DNA of 64,000 bases from Hydrogenophaga sp. (GTDB taxonomy: Bacteria; Pseudomonadota; Gammaproteobacteria; Burkholderiales; Burkholderiaceae_C): the NCBI RefSeq assembly GCF_026125785.1, contig NZ_JAHCKL010000006.1, positions 124,001-188,000 of the forward strand. The letters run 5' to 3'. A model generated the notes under the pieces. That model had not been told where the DNA came from. It saw only the letters and a program-made list of their open reading frames with translations, and made no database searches. The position numbers and the translations under genes are program-made. Shown here piece by piece: positions 7,857 to 16,205 of this stretch (its first letter is position 1; every line of letters begins with the position of its first letter).

Positions 7857-9050
7857 ATGACGAGACGGGTTGCCATTGTCGGCACCAGCGCCATTCCGGT
7901 GGGTCGTCACCAGACCAGATCGGATGAGCCGCTGCAGGTGCTTGAACAGGAAATCATGAGCAAGCTGGTGGTGGACGCCGTGAAGGATGCGGGCGTGGAC
8001 CGCAAGGACATCCAGAGCCTGATCTTCACCGTCACCCGCCCCTACACGCTGCAGAAGTACTTCCACACCTTTCTGGTGAGTCACCTGCGCCTGCCTTGCA
8101 CGGGCAACGTGATGGAGGTGATGGGCAATGGCATGACCGCCGCGCTGGCCTTCGACCAAGCCTGCAACGAGATCATGCTGGGGCGCACCGACGTGGCGCT
8201 GGCCCTGGGCATCAACATGGAGGCCGCCACGCCGTCCGTGGACCATGCCATGAGCAGCATGCGCTCTACGGGCGACGTGGACTTCCACGCCACCGCCGGC
8301 TTCATCCCGATTTCCTGGTACGCCATGGACGCCATGCGCTACATGCACGACCATGGCGCGACCCGTGAACAGTTCGGGTCGGTGGCGGTGAAAAACCGCC
8401 ACCACGCCTCGCTCAATCCGCTGGCGCAGTACCGCAAGCCCATCACCCTGGAAGAGGTGGTGGCCCAGCGCCCCATCGTCGAGCCGCTGGGCCTCTACGA
8501 CGTGCCCGGCCGCAGCGACGGCGCAGCCTGCCTGGTGCTGGCCTCTGAAGAGGTCGCCAAGTCGCTCGGACGCCCGTATGTGCTGGTGCGAGGCCGGGGT
8601 TTCTTCCACGATGGTTCGCACCAGATCAACGAAGTCCCCAACGACATGACCGAGCTGATCGCGGCCAAGCAGGCTTCGGCCACCGCGTACAAGGAAGCCG
8701 GCATCGGCGCGGACGACATCGACTTTGCCGAGTTCTATGCCCCCTGCACCATCGTCGAGATCCTGGTCAGCGAGGCGGTGGGTTTCTTCAAGCGCGGCCA
8801 GGGTGCGCCGGGTGCGCTGGAAGGGCAGACGCGCCTGGGCGGACGCATCCCCATTTCCACGTCTGGCGGCCTCACCTCGCGTGGCCACCCGGCTTACGTG
8901 ACCTCGCTCTACAACATGGTCGAAGTGGCCGACCAGTTGCGCGGCCGTGCCGGCGACCGCCAGGTCAAGGACGCCCGCCTGGGCCTGGCCACGGGCGAAC
9001 TCGGCAACTACAACGCCGCCCTGATTCACGTGCTGGAGGCCGTGCGATGA
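7857..9050 (+). CDS. Thiolase-superfamily (SCP2/lipid-transfer-like) protein without the nucleophilic cysteine
   Basis: 397 residues with the thiolase fold signatures: AIVGTSAIPVGR at the N-terminus, the catalytic-loop region near 85-97 and GGLTSRGHP near the C-terminus. Where a thiolase carries the acylated Cys the sequence reads V-M-G-N-G, with Met89 at the expected Cys position. The C-terminal Cys-G motif is replaced by GELGNYN. The GHP histidine is kept, and a Tyr lies in the EFYAPCT segment. It overlaps the DUF35 gene by four bases, and such pairs form heteromeric complexes in other bacteria and archaea. It therefore probably catalyses aldol/retro-aldol or acyl-transfer chemistry on a CoA ester with its DUF35 partner, not classical thiolysis. 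Confidence 0.82.
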   Translation: MTRRVAIVGTSAIPVGRHQTRSDEPLQVLEQEIMSKLVVDAVKDAGVDRKDIQSLIFTVTRPYTLQKYFHTFLVSHLRLPCTGNVMEVMGNGMTAALAFDQACNEIMLGRTDVALALGINMEAATPSVDHAMSSMRSTGDVDFHATAGFIPISWYAMDAMRYMHDHGATREQFGSVAVKNRHHASLNPLAQYRKPITLEEVVAQRPIVEPLGLYDVPGRSDGAACLVLASEEVAKSLGRPYVLVRGRGFFHDGSHQINEVPNDMTELIAAKQASATAYKEAGIGADDIDFAEFYAPCTIVEILVSEAVGFFKRGQGAPGALEGQTRLGGRIPISTSGGLTSRGHPAYVTSLYNMVEVADQLRGRAGDRQVKDARLGLATGELGNYNAALIHVLEAVR

Positions 9051-9469
9051 CCCTCGAACTGATTCCCGTCGCCCGCAAGCGGGCCTACCCGCCGCGCGTC
9101 TCCGCGTTCACCCAACCTTTCTGGGAAGGCCTGTCCCAGGGGCGCTGGCAGTCGACCTGCTGCCAGGCCTGCGGCAAGTTCACCTTTCCGCCCAAAAAGG
9201 TCTGCCCGCACTGCTGGTCCGAGGACATGGTCTGGAAGGACCTCAGTGCACGCGGCACGCTCTATTCATGGACCCGCATCCATGCCGCGCCCAAAGTGTT
9301 CACCGAGGAGTCGCCGTACGCGGTCTGCGTGGTGGACCTGGACATCGGCCTGCGCATCGCCACCCGCATGATCGAGCGCGAAGGCATCGAGTTCAAGCCG
9401 GGCATCCCCATGGAACTGGTCGTGCTGCAGTACGAGGATGGCCCGCTGTTCGCCTCGCGGCCGGCTTGA
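9047..9469 (+). CDS. DUF35 OB-fold protein with zinc ribbon, partner of the upstream thiolase-like protein
   Basis: 140 residues. The N-terminal helix (FTQPFWEGLSQGR) leads into a rubredoxin-like zinc ribbon with C39-x2-C42 and C53-x2-C56, then an OB-fold containing GTLYSWTRIH. This is the ChsH2/OB-fold architecture that binds acyl-CoA and docks on thiolase-like subunits. The start codon overlaps the thiolase-like stop (ATGA), which supports equimolar expression of a complex. A second, independent pair of the same kind lies at 21964-23615 on the other strand. Confidence 0.88.
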   Translation: MTLELIPVARKRAYPPRVSAFTQPFWEGLSQGRWQSTCCQACGKFTFPPKKVCPHCWSEDMVWKDLSARGTLYSWTRIHAAPKVFTEESPYAVCVVDLDIGLRIATRMIEREGIEFKPGIPMELVVLQYEDGPLFASRPA

Positions 9470-9509
9470 AGCCACACCCCCCCATTTTTCCAACCTGACG
9501 GAGACAAGC

Positions 9510-9830
9510 ATGTTCTACGAACTGCGTACCTACACCTGCCTGCCGGGCAAGTTGCCCATCGTGCTCAAGCGCTTCGAGACCGCCACCCTGGGCCTGTTCA
9601 AGAAACACGGCTTTCGGCGCGGCCCCCTGTTCACCGTGGCCGTGGGCGACGACAACCTGCAGATCAAGTACATCCTGGAATGGGACTCGCACGAGCAGCG
9701 CGACAAGGCCTGGGTGGCTTTCCGCAACGACCCTGAGTGGGCCAAGGCACTGGCCGAGAGCGAGAAGGACGGTCCGGTGGTGGCCAAGATCAGCAACGAG
9801 CTGCTGATGGCCGTGCCGTTCTCGGTGTGA
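9510..9830 (+). CDS. NIPSNAP-family protein
   Basis: 106-residue ferredoxin-like alpha/beta barrel protein beginning FYELRTYTCLPGKLP, the standard NIPSNAP opening (YELRxY-x4-G). The start at 9510 follows GGAG by 7 bases. Small NIPSNAP proteins are frequent in aromatic, terpenoid and CoA-thioester catabolic clusters, where a role in binding or isomerising an intermediate is suspected but unproven. It lies 40 bases after the DUF35 gene and is probably in the same transcript. I cannot assign a reaction. Confidence 0.82.
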   Translation: MFYELRTYTCLPGKLPIVLKRFETATLGLFKKHGFRRGPLFTVAVGDDNLQIKYILEWDSHEQRDKAWVAFRNDPEWAKALAESEKDGPVVAKISNELLMAVPFSV

Positions 9831-9927
9831 CCCGCGTCACCCCGCGCGCGCGTGGCGTGTGTATTCGGCGACCATCGCCAACCGGCCGGTCGGTAAAATG
9901 AGCGCACCGTTCACTCCGACTACACGC

Positions 9928-10671
9928 ATGAACCACGCACCCGCATCCGCGCTAGGTTTCGCCCCGATCACGCCGCAGCGCGCCTTCGAGGAGATCGCCA
10001 ACCAGATCCGGGAACTGGTGGCCACCGGCAAGCTCAAGCCGGGTGACCGCCTGCCGGCCGAGCGCGAGCTGTCGGCCAAGTTCAATGTGAGCCGCAATAC
10101 GCTGCGCGAGGCGCTGCGTGCCCTGGAGCTCTCGGGCATGATCGAACTGCGCAAGGGCGCCACAGGCGGTGCTTTCGTGCTGCCCGGCAGCTCCGGCGTC
10201 ATCGTTAACGGCCTGCGCGACCTCTACCACCTCGGCGCGATCACGCCCCAGCATCTCACCGAAGCACGGACCTGGATCAGCGCCATCGTGGTCCGCGTGG
10301 CCTGTGAACGCCGGACCGACGAGGACCTCCAGGCGCTGGAGGAGAACGTGGCGGCGGCGGCCGCGGCTCAGAAGGCGGGCAACTTCGAGCTGCGCGCCGA
10401 GCTGCACCGCGACTTCCACAACATCCTGGCCAGCGCCACGCGCAACCCCATCATCCAGATCACCGTGGAAGGCATGAGCGAACTCATGCGCCAGTTCATC
10501 AGCGTCATCGGCCCCAGCGACAACGCCTACACGCTGCCTTCGCGCAAGCGCCTGCTCAAGCACCTGCGGGACCGCGATGCCGACGCCGCGGAAGCCGAGA
10601 TGACCAAGTTCCTGCAGCGCCTGGAGACCAAGTACCTGGATCTCTGGAACTCGCGCAAGCAGGCCGCCTGA
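9928..10671 (+). CDS. GntR-family regulator with FCD effector domain (regulator 1)
   Basis: 247 residues: winged helix (residues about 15-80, with GDRLPAERELSAKFNVSRNTLREALRALE) and FCD domain (about 95-235) that keeps the HRDFH motif for metal/ligand binding. I chose the ATG at 9928 because it aligns with the start of the paralogue at 36091 (both have FxPISPQR or FAPITPQR about 10 residues in); in-frame ATGs at 9859 and 9898 would add unrelated residues. It ends the 7857 operon and is convergent with the flavoprotein at 10687. Likely binds one or more of the TGG-N5-CCA palindromes in this block, in response to a carboxylate or CoA intermediate. Confidence 0.88.
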   Translation: MNHAPASALGFAPITPQRAFEEIANQIRELVATGKLKPGDRLPAERELSAKFNVSRNTLREALRALELSGMIELRKGATGGAFVLPGSSGVIVNGLRDLYHLGAITPQHLTEARTWISAIVVRVACERRTDEDLQALEENVAAAAAAQKAGNFELRAELHRDFHNILASATRNPIIQITVEGMSELMRQFISVIGPSDNAYTLPSRKRLLKHLRDRDADAAEAEMTKFLQRLETKYLDLWNSRKQAA

Positions 10672-10686
10672 GCGTTCAAGGCGCCT

Positions 10687-12186
10687 TCACGCCAGGGGCT
10701 GCGGCGCAAGCCGCTGCGCAGCGAAGCGCCCGGCGCGCCGGCCGGAAGTCACGGCCCAGCAGATGTGGTGCCCATTGCCGGCCAGCAGCGCCCCTCCCTG
10801 CCCCACGGCGCCCGCCGCATAGAGGCGGGGAACCACCTCGTCACCGCGCAGCACCTGGTGGCTGGTGTTGACGGCCAGCCCGCCGTCGGTGATGACGATG
10901 CGGCTCTCCAGCGGGCCCAGCGCATGGAAAGGCCCCTGGACCACACCACCGGCCCGTGCAGTGTCTGTCACCAGGCCCGCGTTGTGGCTGTCGATGGCCT
11001 GGCGCAGGGCATCCGGCGGCAGGCCCACGCTGCTGGCCAAGGCTTCCAGGCTGTCGGCGCGGTGGTACAGGTCCGGGCGATGCCGCTGGTAGTCGGGCAG
11101 GTAGGCAAACGCCACGCCCGGCGCGGTGGACACATAGTGCGGAGGCCCGGAAAACATCTGCGCCACGCGGCTGTCGAACACCAGCCAGGCATGTCCTGCG
11201 GGCTGCTGCGCGATCGCCAGGCCTGGCTGCACCAGTTCGTCGACGAAGCGGCGACCTTCCCGGTTGACCAGCACGGCGCCCGCGCGCAACAGCGCAGCTT
11301 CCGGTCCGAGCGACGCGGTCATGAACGACATGACGAAGGGCCGGAACAACGATGCCGGCAAGCTGTTGAGCGCCCACTGCATGAGCTTGCCCAGCAGCCA
11401 TGACGGCGGCAGGCGCCGCACCAGGCTGGGCTGGCTGGGTTCCATGAAACGCAGCCCCGGACCGTAGACCACCTCGCCATTGACCATGCGTGCGCCCAAC
11501 GCCTCGCCCAGCTTGTGGCCATCGCCAGTGGCTGTGGGGTTGATGGCCGGAATGGCCGCGAGTTCGGGGCGGAAGCGCTGTTTGATCTCGGGGTCGTTGC
11601 TGTAGTCGCCAGAAGCCAGCACCACACCCGAGCGTGCCAGTACCTCCACCGGTTGGCCTCCGATGCGCGCGAGCGCACCGCGCACGCCGCCATCGCCCTC
11701 ATCACGCAGGATCTGCAACACCGGCGCGTCCAGCCGGATGTCCACACCCCGGCGGCGCGCCGCGCGCCCCAGGTAATAGGGATACGCGCGAGAGTTGGGC
11801 AGCACGTTGTGCATGCGCGGATGCCGGTGTGGCGGATCCGCCGTCGGGCCGTAGAAGCACAGGCCGTGCGACATCAGCCACTCCAGCGAGGCCGCCGCGT
11901 TGTCCACCAGCAGGCGCCGCAGGGCCAGGTTGTCCTTGCCGGCAAACGGGCCCATGAAGTGGTCCATGTCGGCGAAGTGCTCGTCCGGCGTGTCCACGAT
12001 GCCGGCCCGCTTCTGCAGGCTGGAGCCGGCCGCATTGATCGACCCCACGGAGAGGCGGCTGCTGCCACCGGGCATGGAATTCTTCTCCAGCACGATGACG
12101 CCGGCTCCGTGGTCCGCGGCCTCGATGGCGGCGGAAAGCCCGGAGGCGCCCGCACCAACGACCAGCACATCGCATTCGAGTTTCAT
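10687..12186 (-). CDS. FAD-dependent oxidoreductase (fumarate reductase/ketosteroid dehydrogenase-like flavoprotein)
   Basis: 499 residues with GAGASG at 11-16 (nucleotide loop), the acidic residue ending the second strand (VLEKNSMPGGSS) and a C-terminal FAD segment (LYAAGAVGQGGALLAGNG). It is shorter than the 586-residue flavoprotein at 4927 and only distantly similar, so it is a second dehydrogenase rather than a recent duplicate. The start overlaps the stop of the Bug receptor by four bases. Only 15 bases separate its stop from that of regulator 1 on the opposite strand. Probably dehydrogenates a ring or acyl intermediate; substrate unknown. Confidence 0.82.
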   Translation of the reverse strand: MKLECDVLVVGAGASGLSAAIEAADHGAGVIVLEKNSMPGGSSRLSVGSINAAGSSLQKRAGIVDTPDEHFADMDHFMGPFAGKDNLALRRLLVDNAAASLEWLMSHGLCFYGPTADPPHRHPRMHNVLPNSRAYPYYLGRAARRRGVDIRLDAPVLQILRDEGDGGVRGALARIGGQPVEVLARSGVVLASGDYSNDPEIKQRFRPELAAIPAINPTATGDGHKLGEALGARMVNGEVVYGPGLRFMEPSQPSLVRRLPPSWLLGKLMQWALNSLPASLFRPFVMSFMTASLGPEAALLRAGAVLVNREGRRFVDELVQPGLAIAQQPAGHAWLVFDSRVAQMFSGPPHYVSTAPGVAFAYLPDYQRHRPDLYHRADSLEALASSVGLPPDALRQAIDSHNAGLVTDTARAGGVVQGPFHALGPLESRIVITDGGLAVNTSHQVLRGDEVVPRLYAAGAVGQGGALLAGNGHHICWAVTSGRRAGRFAAQRLAPQPLA

Positions 12187-13160
12187 TCGGCTTTCAGTCC
12201 TGTACGGCGAATCAGGTCGGCCCAGCGGGCGGACTCGCTGCGCGCGATCTCGTTGAAGGCGGCCGGTGAGCTGTGCGTCGCCAGTGCCCCGACCCCGGCG
12301 TATTTCTCGCGGATTTCCGGCAGGGCCAGCACCTTGGCCAGCGCCTCGTTGAGACGGGCCACATGTTCGGGAGGCGTTCCGGCCGGCGCGAACAGGCCGA
12401 ACCAGACCTCGGCCGCATAGCCAGGCACCGTCTCGGCGATCGGGCGCACCCCCGGCAGCAGCGGGGCCGGGCGTTGCGAGGCCACACCCAACAGGCGCAA
12501 CTGCCCGGTACGCACGGCGCTCATCATCGTCGGGGAGGGCGTGGTGATCAGCGCCTTGACCTCACCCGTGCGCAAGGCCATGGTCATGGGGGCCTCGCCC
12601 TTGTAGGGCACATGCACCATGTTCAGGCCGGTGGCCTGGGAGAACAGCGCCGTGGCCATGTGGCCAAAGGACGCCGTACCCGCCGAACCGTATTCGATGC
12701 CGGCGGGGCGTGACCGGATGTAGTCGATGAACTCGGCCACGTTGTCGGCAGGCACCTCGTTGTTGACCACCAGGACCATGGGCGAAGTGGTCACCAGCGA
12801 CACGGCGGTGAAGTCGCGCAGCGCGTCGTAGCCGGCCTTGGGGTTGAGCAGCGGCGTGATGACGAAGCCGTTGTTCACGAACACCAGCGTGTGGCCGTCC
12901 GGCGCGGAGGTCGCCACCGCCTGGGTGCCGATGGCTCCGGATGCGCCGGGCTTGTTGTCCACGATGACGGTCTGGCCCAGCAGGCGGCCCAGAGGTTCGG
13001 CCATGGCACGGATCTGGAAATCCGACAGCCCGCCGGCGGGGTAAGGCACCACGATACGGATCGGCTTGGCCGGAAAGCCGCTGGCGGCTTGCGTCAAGAC
13101 GGGCCCACCTGCCAGCAGGGCAGCCGCACAGGCAAGGAAGACACGCCGGACGAGTTTCAT
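12183..13160 (-). CDS. Bug-family (TctC) periplasmic substrate-binding protein, signal peptide present
   Basis: 325 residues. N-terminal signal peptide (KLVRRVFLACAAALLAGG, cleavage near AQA) followed by the Bug opening PAKPIRIVVPYPAGG and the ligand-loop region KPGASGAIGTQAVATSAPDG. Bug proteins capture carboxylates and usually deliver them to a TctA/TctB membrane complex. No tctAB is adjacent; the only pair in the window is 34 kb away at 46623-48747. Translationally coupled to the flavoprotein at 10687. It probably captures the substrate, or a precursor, of the catabolic block. Confidence 0.9.
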   Translation of the reverse strand: MKLVRRVFLACAAALLAGGPVLTQAASGFPAKPIRIVVPYPAGGLSDFQIRAMAEPLGRLLGQTVIVDNKPGASGAIGTQAVATSAPDGHTLVFVNNGFVITPLLNPKAGYDALRDFTAVSLVTTSPMVLVVNNEVPADNVAEFIDYIRSRPAGIEYGSAGTASFGHMATALFSQATGLNMVHVPYKGEAPMTMALRTGEVKALITTPSPTMMSAVRTGQLRLLGVASQRPAPLLPGVRPIAETVPGYAAEVWFGLFAPAGTPPEHVARLNEALAKVLALPEIREKYAGVGALATHSSPAAFNEIARSESARWADLIRRTGLKAE

Positions 13161-13193
13161 GAGGGATCCAATGATAGGTACGTCAACGCAAAA

Positions 13194-13211
13194 GCCGCCT
13201 CGGAGGGCGGC
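13194..13211 (-). terminator. Rho-independent terminator downstream of the cupin gene
   Basis: 6-bp GC stem (GCCGCC/GGCGGC, loop TCGGAG) followed on the minus strand by TTTTGCGTTG, 38 bases past the cupin stop. It would separate the cupin from the Bug receptor gene downstream. Confidence 0.6.
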
Positions 13212-13248
13212 ATGTTGGCGGATGCGAGCAAGAGCGTGGCGGGAACGT

Positions 13249-13650
13249 TTACTTCAGTTCCTTGCCCGCGTGCTCGCCTTCCAGGAACTTGTTGGGCTTG
13301 AGAAAGAACGACAGCACCAGCGCGCCGCCAGGCGAGCGTGCGAGGTGGCGGTTGCCCTTGGGACGCCAGACGTAGTCGCCTTCGCGCACCTCGCCCTCGT
13401 CATCGACGATGCTGCCCGAGAGCACGTACGTCTGCTCGATCTCGACGTGTTCGTGCAGCGGAAGCTGCGTCCCCGGCTGCCAGCGGAACAGCGCGGTGAG
13501 CAGGCCGCTGGCGTCGTCCTGCATCAGGATCTTCATGTCGATGCCCGGCGTAGGCGTGGGCTTCCAGGGGATGCTCTGGACATCGACGTAGCGGGATTCG
13601 TCCTCGCCCAGCTTCTCGTGCTGGGGATGGAAAGGCGTGAACGCGGCCAT
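13249..13650 (-). CDS. Small cupin-domain protein
   Basis: 133-residue single-cupin protein. The first cupin motif is visible as HEHVEIEQTYVLSG (two metal-ligand His and the Glu), and the second ends in PKGNRH. The overall shape resembles ChrR-type cupins (anti-sigma C-terminal domain family) rather than ring-cleavage dioxygenases. AAGGAG stands 8 bases before the ATG. It lies 90 bases after the amidohydrolase with a terminator between, so it is read through only partly or has its own promoter. May bind or isomerise an intermediate; function unassigned. Confidence 0.82.
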   Translation of the reverse strand: MAAFTPFHPQHEKLGEDESRYVDVQSIPWKPTPTPGIDMKILMQDDASGLLTALFRWQPGTQLPLHEHVEIEQTYVLSGSIVDDEGEVREGDYVWRPKGNRHLARSPGGALVLSFFLKPNKFLEGEHAGKELK

Positions 13651-13694
13651 GGCGGCATGTCTCCTTGAGGTTGCAGGGAATCAGACGTGCAAAA

Positions 13695-13727
13695 GCGCCG
13701 GAACACGGCAAGACCATGTTCCGGCGC
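13695..13727 (-). terminator. Strong Rho-independent terminator after the amidohydrolase
   Basis: Perfect 11-bp stem GCGCCGGAACA/TGTTCCGGCGC with an 11-base loop, followed on the minus strand by TTTTGC. It sits 14 bases past the amidohydrolase stop. Confidence 0.8.
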
Positions 13728-13740
13728 CGCGAAGAGGGCA

Positions 13741-14982
13741 TCAGGCCTTCTTGCTGGCGGCCTCGTACTTGGCGAGCACTTCCTTGAAGCCAAACACCTT
13801 GGCGGCGTTCGTGCCCAGCACCTTGGCGCGGCTGATTTCGCTGATGCCGCCCATCTGCCGCTCAATGGCCTGGGCCGAATGCGGCCAGGTGCCTTCATGG
13901 TGCGGGTAGTCGTTGGCCCACATGAAGTTGTCCTGCAGGCCATGCTCTTCCATCAGGGCCAGGCCGGCGCGGTCTTCACCGAAGGTGGCGAAGCCCTTGG
14001 CCTTGAAGTAGTCCGAAGGCAGTGCCTTGAGCTTGGGGCGCACCCAGAAGTGGTGCTTCAGATAAGCCTCGTCCATGGCATCCAGCATCCATGGCACCCA
14101 GCCGATGCCGGCCTCGACGCTGCCGAACTTCAGCTCGGGGAAACGCTCGGCCACACCGGAGGCGCAGATGTTGACCAGGGGCTCCAGCGTGGGCGAGAGC
14201 GAGTGCACAACATAGTTCACCACGGCCCCACCCAGGCCGCGCGTGGTGCGCGGGTCCTTGCCGGTGGAGACGTGGAAGGACACCGGCACATCGGCCTCGA
14301 CGAAGCGGGCCCACATCGGGTCGAATTCCACCTTGTTGTAGTTCAGCTCATTGGTCTTGGGCGGGCCGAACAGCGGCTTGCAAGGCAGCGTGAAGTGGCG
14401 GAAACCCAGCTTCAGGCAGCGGTCAATTTCCTTCATCGTGGCTTCGATGTTGCCGGTGGCCAGAGCGGCGGCCGGCGAGAGGCGGTCCACGTAGGGACCG
14501 AAGTTCTCCCAGGCCCAGGTGTTGTAGACCTCGCACTGCGCGTGCGCGAAATCGGGGTCGAACGTGTACCACATGCCCAGACCCTTGCCAGGGAAGATGA
14601 CCTCGCCGTCGATGCCATCCATGTCCAGATCCTTGATGCGCTGTTCCACGCTCGGGCCGCGCTCGGAAGCGGTGGCGCCCGCCTTGGAGCGGGCCAGATC
14701 CTCGCCCTCCAGCTTGGCCAGGATCAGGCGGTCCGGCTGCTCGGAGGCTTCCATCTTGCGCCACTGCACGCCCTTCTCATCGATCCACACCTTGGGCAGA
14801 CGGTCGCGGTACTTGGCGTCGATGCGCTCGGCCCAGAGATTGCCGGGCTCGTTGGCATGCGTATCGGACGAAATCATCAGGTACTTGTTGGCAGCCCCGG
14901 GCTGGGCCGACTTGTCCCAGCCTTGCGCGCCGGGCGTGTTCAGGCGCCATTGATTGGCTTCGTTGACGACAATTTCGCTCAT
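13741..14982 (-). CDS. Amidohydrolase-2 family metal-dependent hydrolase/decarboxylase
   Basis: 413 residues, TIM-barrel amidohydrolase of the ACMSD-like subfamily. N-terminal strand SSDTHANEP carries the D-x-H metal pair, mid-protein VSFHVSTG supplies the next His, and WANDYPHHEG contains the C-terminal metal Asp. Members hydrolyse C-C or C-O bonds or decarboxylate aromatic acids. The start at 14982 is preceded by GAGGAT; upstream in-frame codons lie inside the promoter. Expressed from a near-consensus promoter overlapped by an operator-like palindrome and closed by its own terminator, so it is a single-gene regulated unit. Confidence 0.87.
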   Translation of the reverse strand: MSEIVVNEANQWRLNTPGAQGWDKSAQPGAANKYLMISSDTHANEPGNLWAERIDAKYRDRLPKVWIDEKGVQWRKMEASEQPDRLILAKLEGEDLARSKAGATASERGPSVEQRIKDLDMDGIDGEVIFPGKGLGMWYTFDPDFAHAQCEVYNTWAWENFGPYVDRLSPAAALATGNIEATMKEIDRCLKLGFRHFTLPCKPLFGPPKTNELNYNKVEFDPMWARFVEADVPVSFHVSTGKDPRTTRGLGGAVVNYVVHSLSPTLEPLVNICASGVAERFPELKFGSVEAGIGWVPWMLDAMDEAYLKHHFWVRPKLKALPSDYFKAKGFATFGEDRAGLALMEEHGLQDNFMWANDYPHHEGTWPHSAQAIERQMGGISEISRAKVLGTNAAKVFGFKEVLAKYEAASKKA

Positions 14983-15023
14983 GGTGAGAGATCCTCGTGG
15001 TGGTTGATCGGGCATTCGGTTTG

Positions 15024-15038
15024 AATGGTATGACCATT
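15024..15038. promoter_or_regulatory. Operator-like palindrome AATGGT-N3-ACCATT
   Basis: Perfect 6-base arms around ATG, with core TGGTATGACCA. It overlaps the -10 hexamer (15036-15041) of the amidohydrolase promoter, an ideal repressor position. Confidence 0.7.
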
Positions 15039-15065
15039 TTAGAAGCCTGACCGAAGCCCTGTCAA
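15036..15065 (-). promoter_or_regulatory. Near-consensus sigma70 promoter of the amidohydrolase
   Basis: Minus-strand -35 TTGACA (15060-15065, perfect) and -10 TAAAAT (15036-15041) with an 18-base spacer, 53 bases before the start codon. Confidence 0.7.
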
Positions 15066-15095
15066 GCCACGCCTGGCGGTTGGGCACAAAACGAA

Positions 15096-15128
15096 ACACC
15101 CCGCGGACGCACGGCGTCTGCGGGGTGT
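15096..15128 (-). terminator. Rho-independent terminator of regulator 2
   Basis: 15-bp stem (ACACCCCGCGGACGC with GCGTCTGCGGGGTGT, one G-T pair) and a 3-base loop, followed on the minus strand by TTTCGTTTTG. It begins 35 bases past the stop of the regulator at 15164 and insulates the amidohydrolase promoter from it. Confidence 0.8.
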
Positions 15129-15163
15129 CTGGCGTTGAACCGGGGGTGTGAGCGGGCCCGGGT

Positions 15164-16015
15164 TCAGCGCGCGCCAGCGCCGCGCACCGCCTTGGTCGCC
15201 GGCCTGGAAGGCGCCCGGCGGGTGGTGGCGGCCTTGGGCGCCGCCTTGCCCACAGGCAGGGAGTCCTTGGCCACGGCGGCCACGGCGCGGCCGGGGCGCA
15301 TCACCTCAATCGGGTCGGCGTCCATGCCCTGGTGCACCACCGACAGGTACTCGTTCATGGCCTTGGTGGCGCTGTCGGCATCGCGCGCGCGCATGGCCTT
15401 GAGGATGCGCTTGCGCACGGCGACCAGTTCGGGCCGCGCCACGCGGCCGGTGCGGTCGATCACCACGCGGATGATGTCGCTGAGCGAATCCACCAGCATC
15501 ATCAGCACCTCGTTGCGCGTGGCCTTGGCGATCAGCCGGAAGAACATCACGCCCGCATTGGCCCGGTGCAGGATTTCGTCACTGCTCTCTATGAAGGCGA
15601 TGTTCTCCTCGATCGCCCGGAAGTCCTCCTCCGTGGCGCGTTCGCAGGCCAGCTTGATCACCAGACCGTTGATGAGCACGCGCGCCTCGGCCAGGCTGCG
15701 CAGCGTCACGCGCCCGAGGAACATCAGGTCCTGCAGCGATTGCGTGAGCATGGCGGGGTTGCCGTCGCGGATGAAGGTGCCGCCCTTGACGCCCTTCTGC
15801 AAGGACACCACGCCGGAGATCTCCAGCGTGCGCAGTGCCTCGCGCACGGCGGGCCGGCTCACCTTGAATTCCAGCGCCAGTTCTCGCTCGGCCGGCAGCT
15901 TGTCGCCGGGCTTGAGGGCGCCGGTGCTCAGGCGGTTGCGGATCTGCTCGCAGATTTCCTCGAACACCCGGCGGGTCTTGATTTGCTGGAATGCGAGATC
16001 CTGCGTCGGCTCCAT
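15164..16015 (-). CDS. GntR-family regulator with FCD domain (regulator 2), basic C-terminal tail
   Basis: 283 residues: winged helix with GDKLPAERELALEFKVSRPAVREALRTLE (about residues 25-75), FCD domain to about residue 235, then a tail of some 40 residues rich in Ala, Pro, Lys and Arg (KAAPKAATTRRAPSR). The FCD half lacks the usual FH metal ligand (reads FFRLI) and resembles the FCD half of the flavin reductase fusion at 6684. The start at 16015 has AGGAAGGAT upstream; the frame runs open to 16276 but those codons cross the divergent promoter. Divergent from the 16206 operon with a shared palindrome at 16133-16147, so it probably autoregulates. Confidence 0.87.
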   Translation of the reverse strand: MEPTQDLAFQQIKTRRVFEEICEQIRNRLSTGALKPGDKLPAERELALEFKVSRPAVREALRTLEISGVVSLQKGVKGGTFIRDGNPAMLTQSLQDLMFLGRVTLRSLAEARVLINGLVIKLACERATEEDFRAIEENIAFIESSDEILHRANAGVMFFRLIAKATRNEVLMMLVDSLSDIIRVVIDRTGRVARPELVAVRKRILKAMRARDADSATKAMNEYLSVVHQGMDADPIEVMRPGRAVAAVAKDSLPVGKAAPKAATTRRAPSRPATKAVRGAGAR

Positions 16016-16132
16016 GCGGTTGATCCTTCCTCTCTGTGCTCCGTACGCGGGCCGCGCAACGGTGGGCGACAGCATAGCAGTACGGGGTGGGCGCATCCCT
16101 CTCCTGAGGGGGTTGGCGCAGCCATTTTCCCA

Positions 16133-16147
16133 AATGGACTTACCATT
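16133..16147. promoter_or_regulatory. Operator-like palindrome AATGG-N5-CCATT between divergent units
   Basis: Perfect 5-base arms around ACTTA. It sits 118 bases before regulator 2 and 59 bases before the duplicated-protein gene, in a locally AT-rich stretch. Confidence 0.65.
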
Positions 16148-16205
16148 ACAGCATTTAGCAAGGTCTACGACCATCTCCTGAACCCTCGGTACCCAAAGGA
16201 AATTC

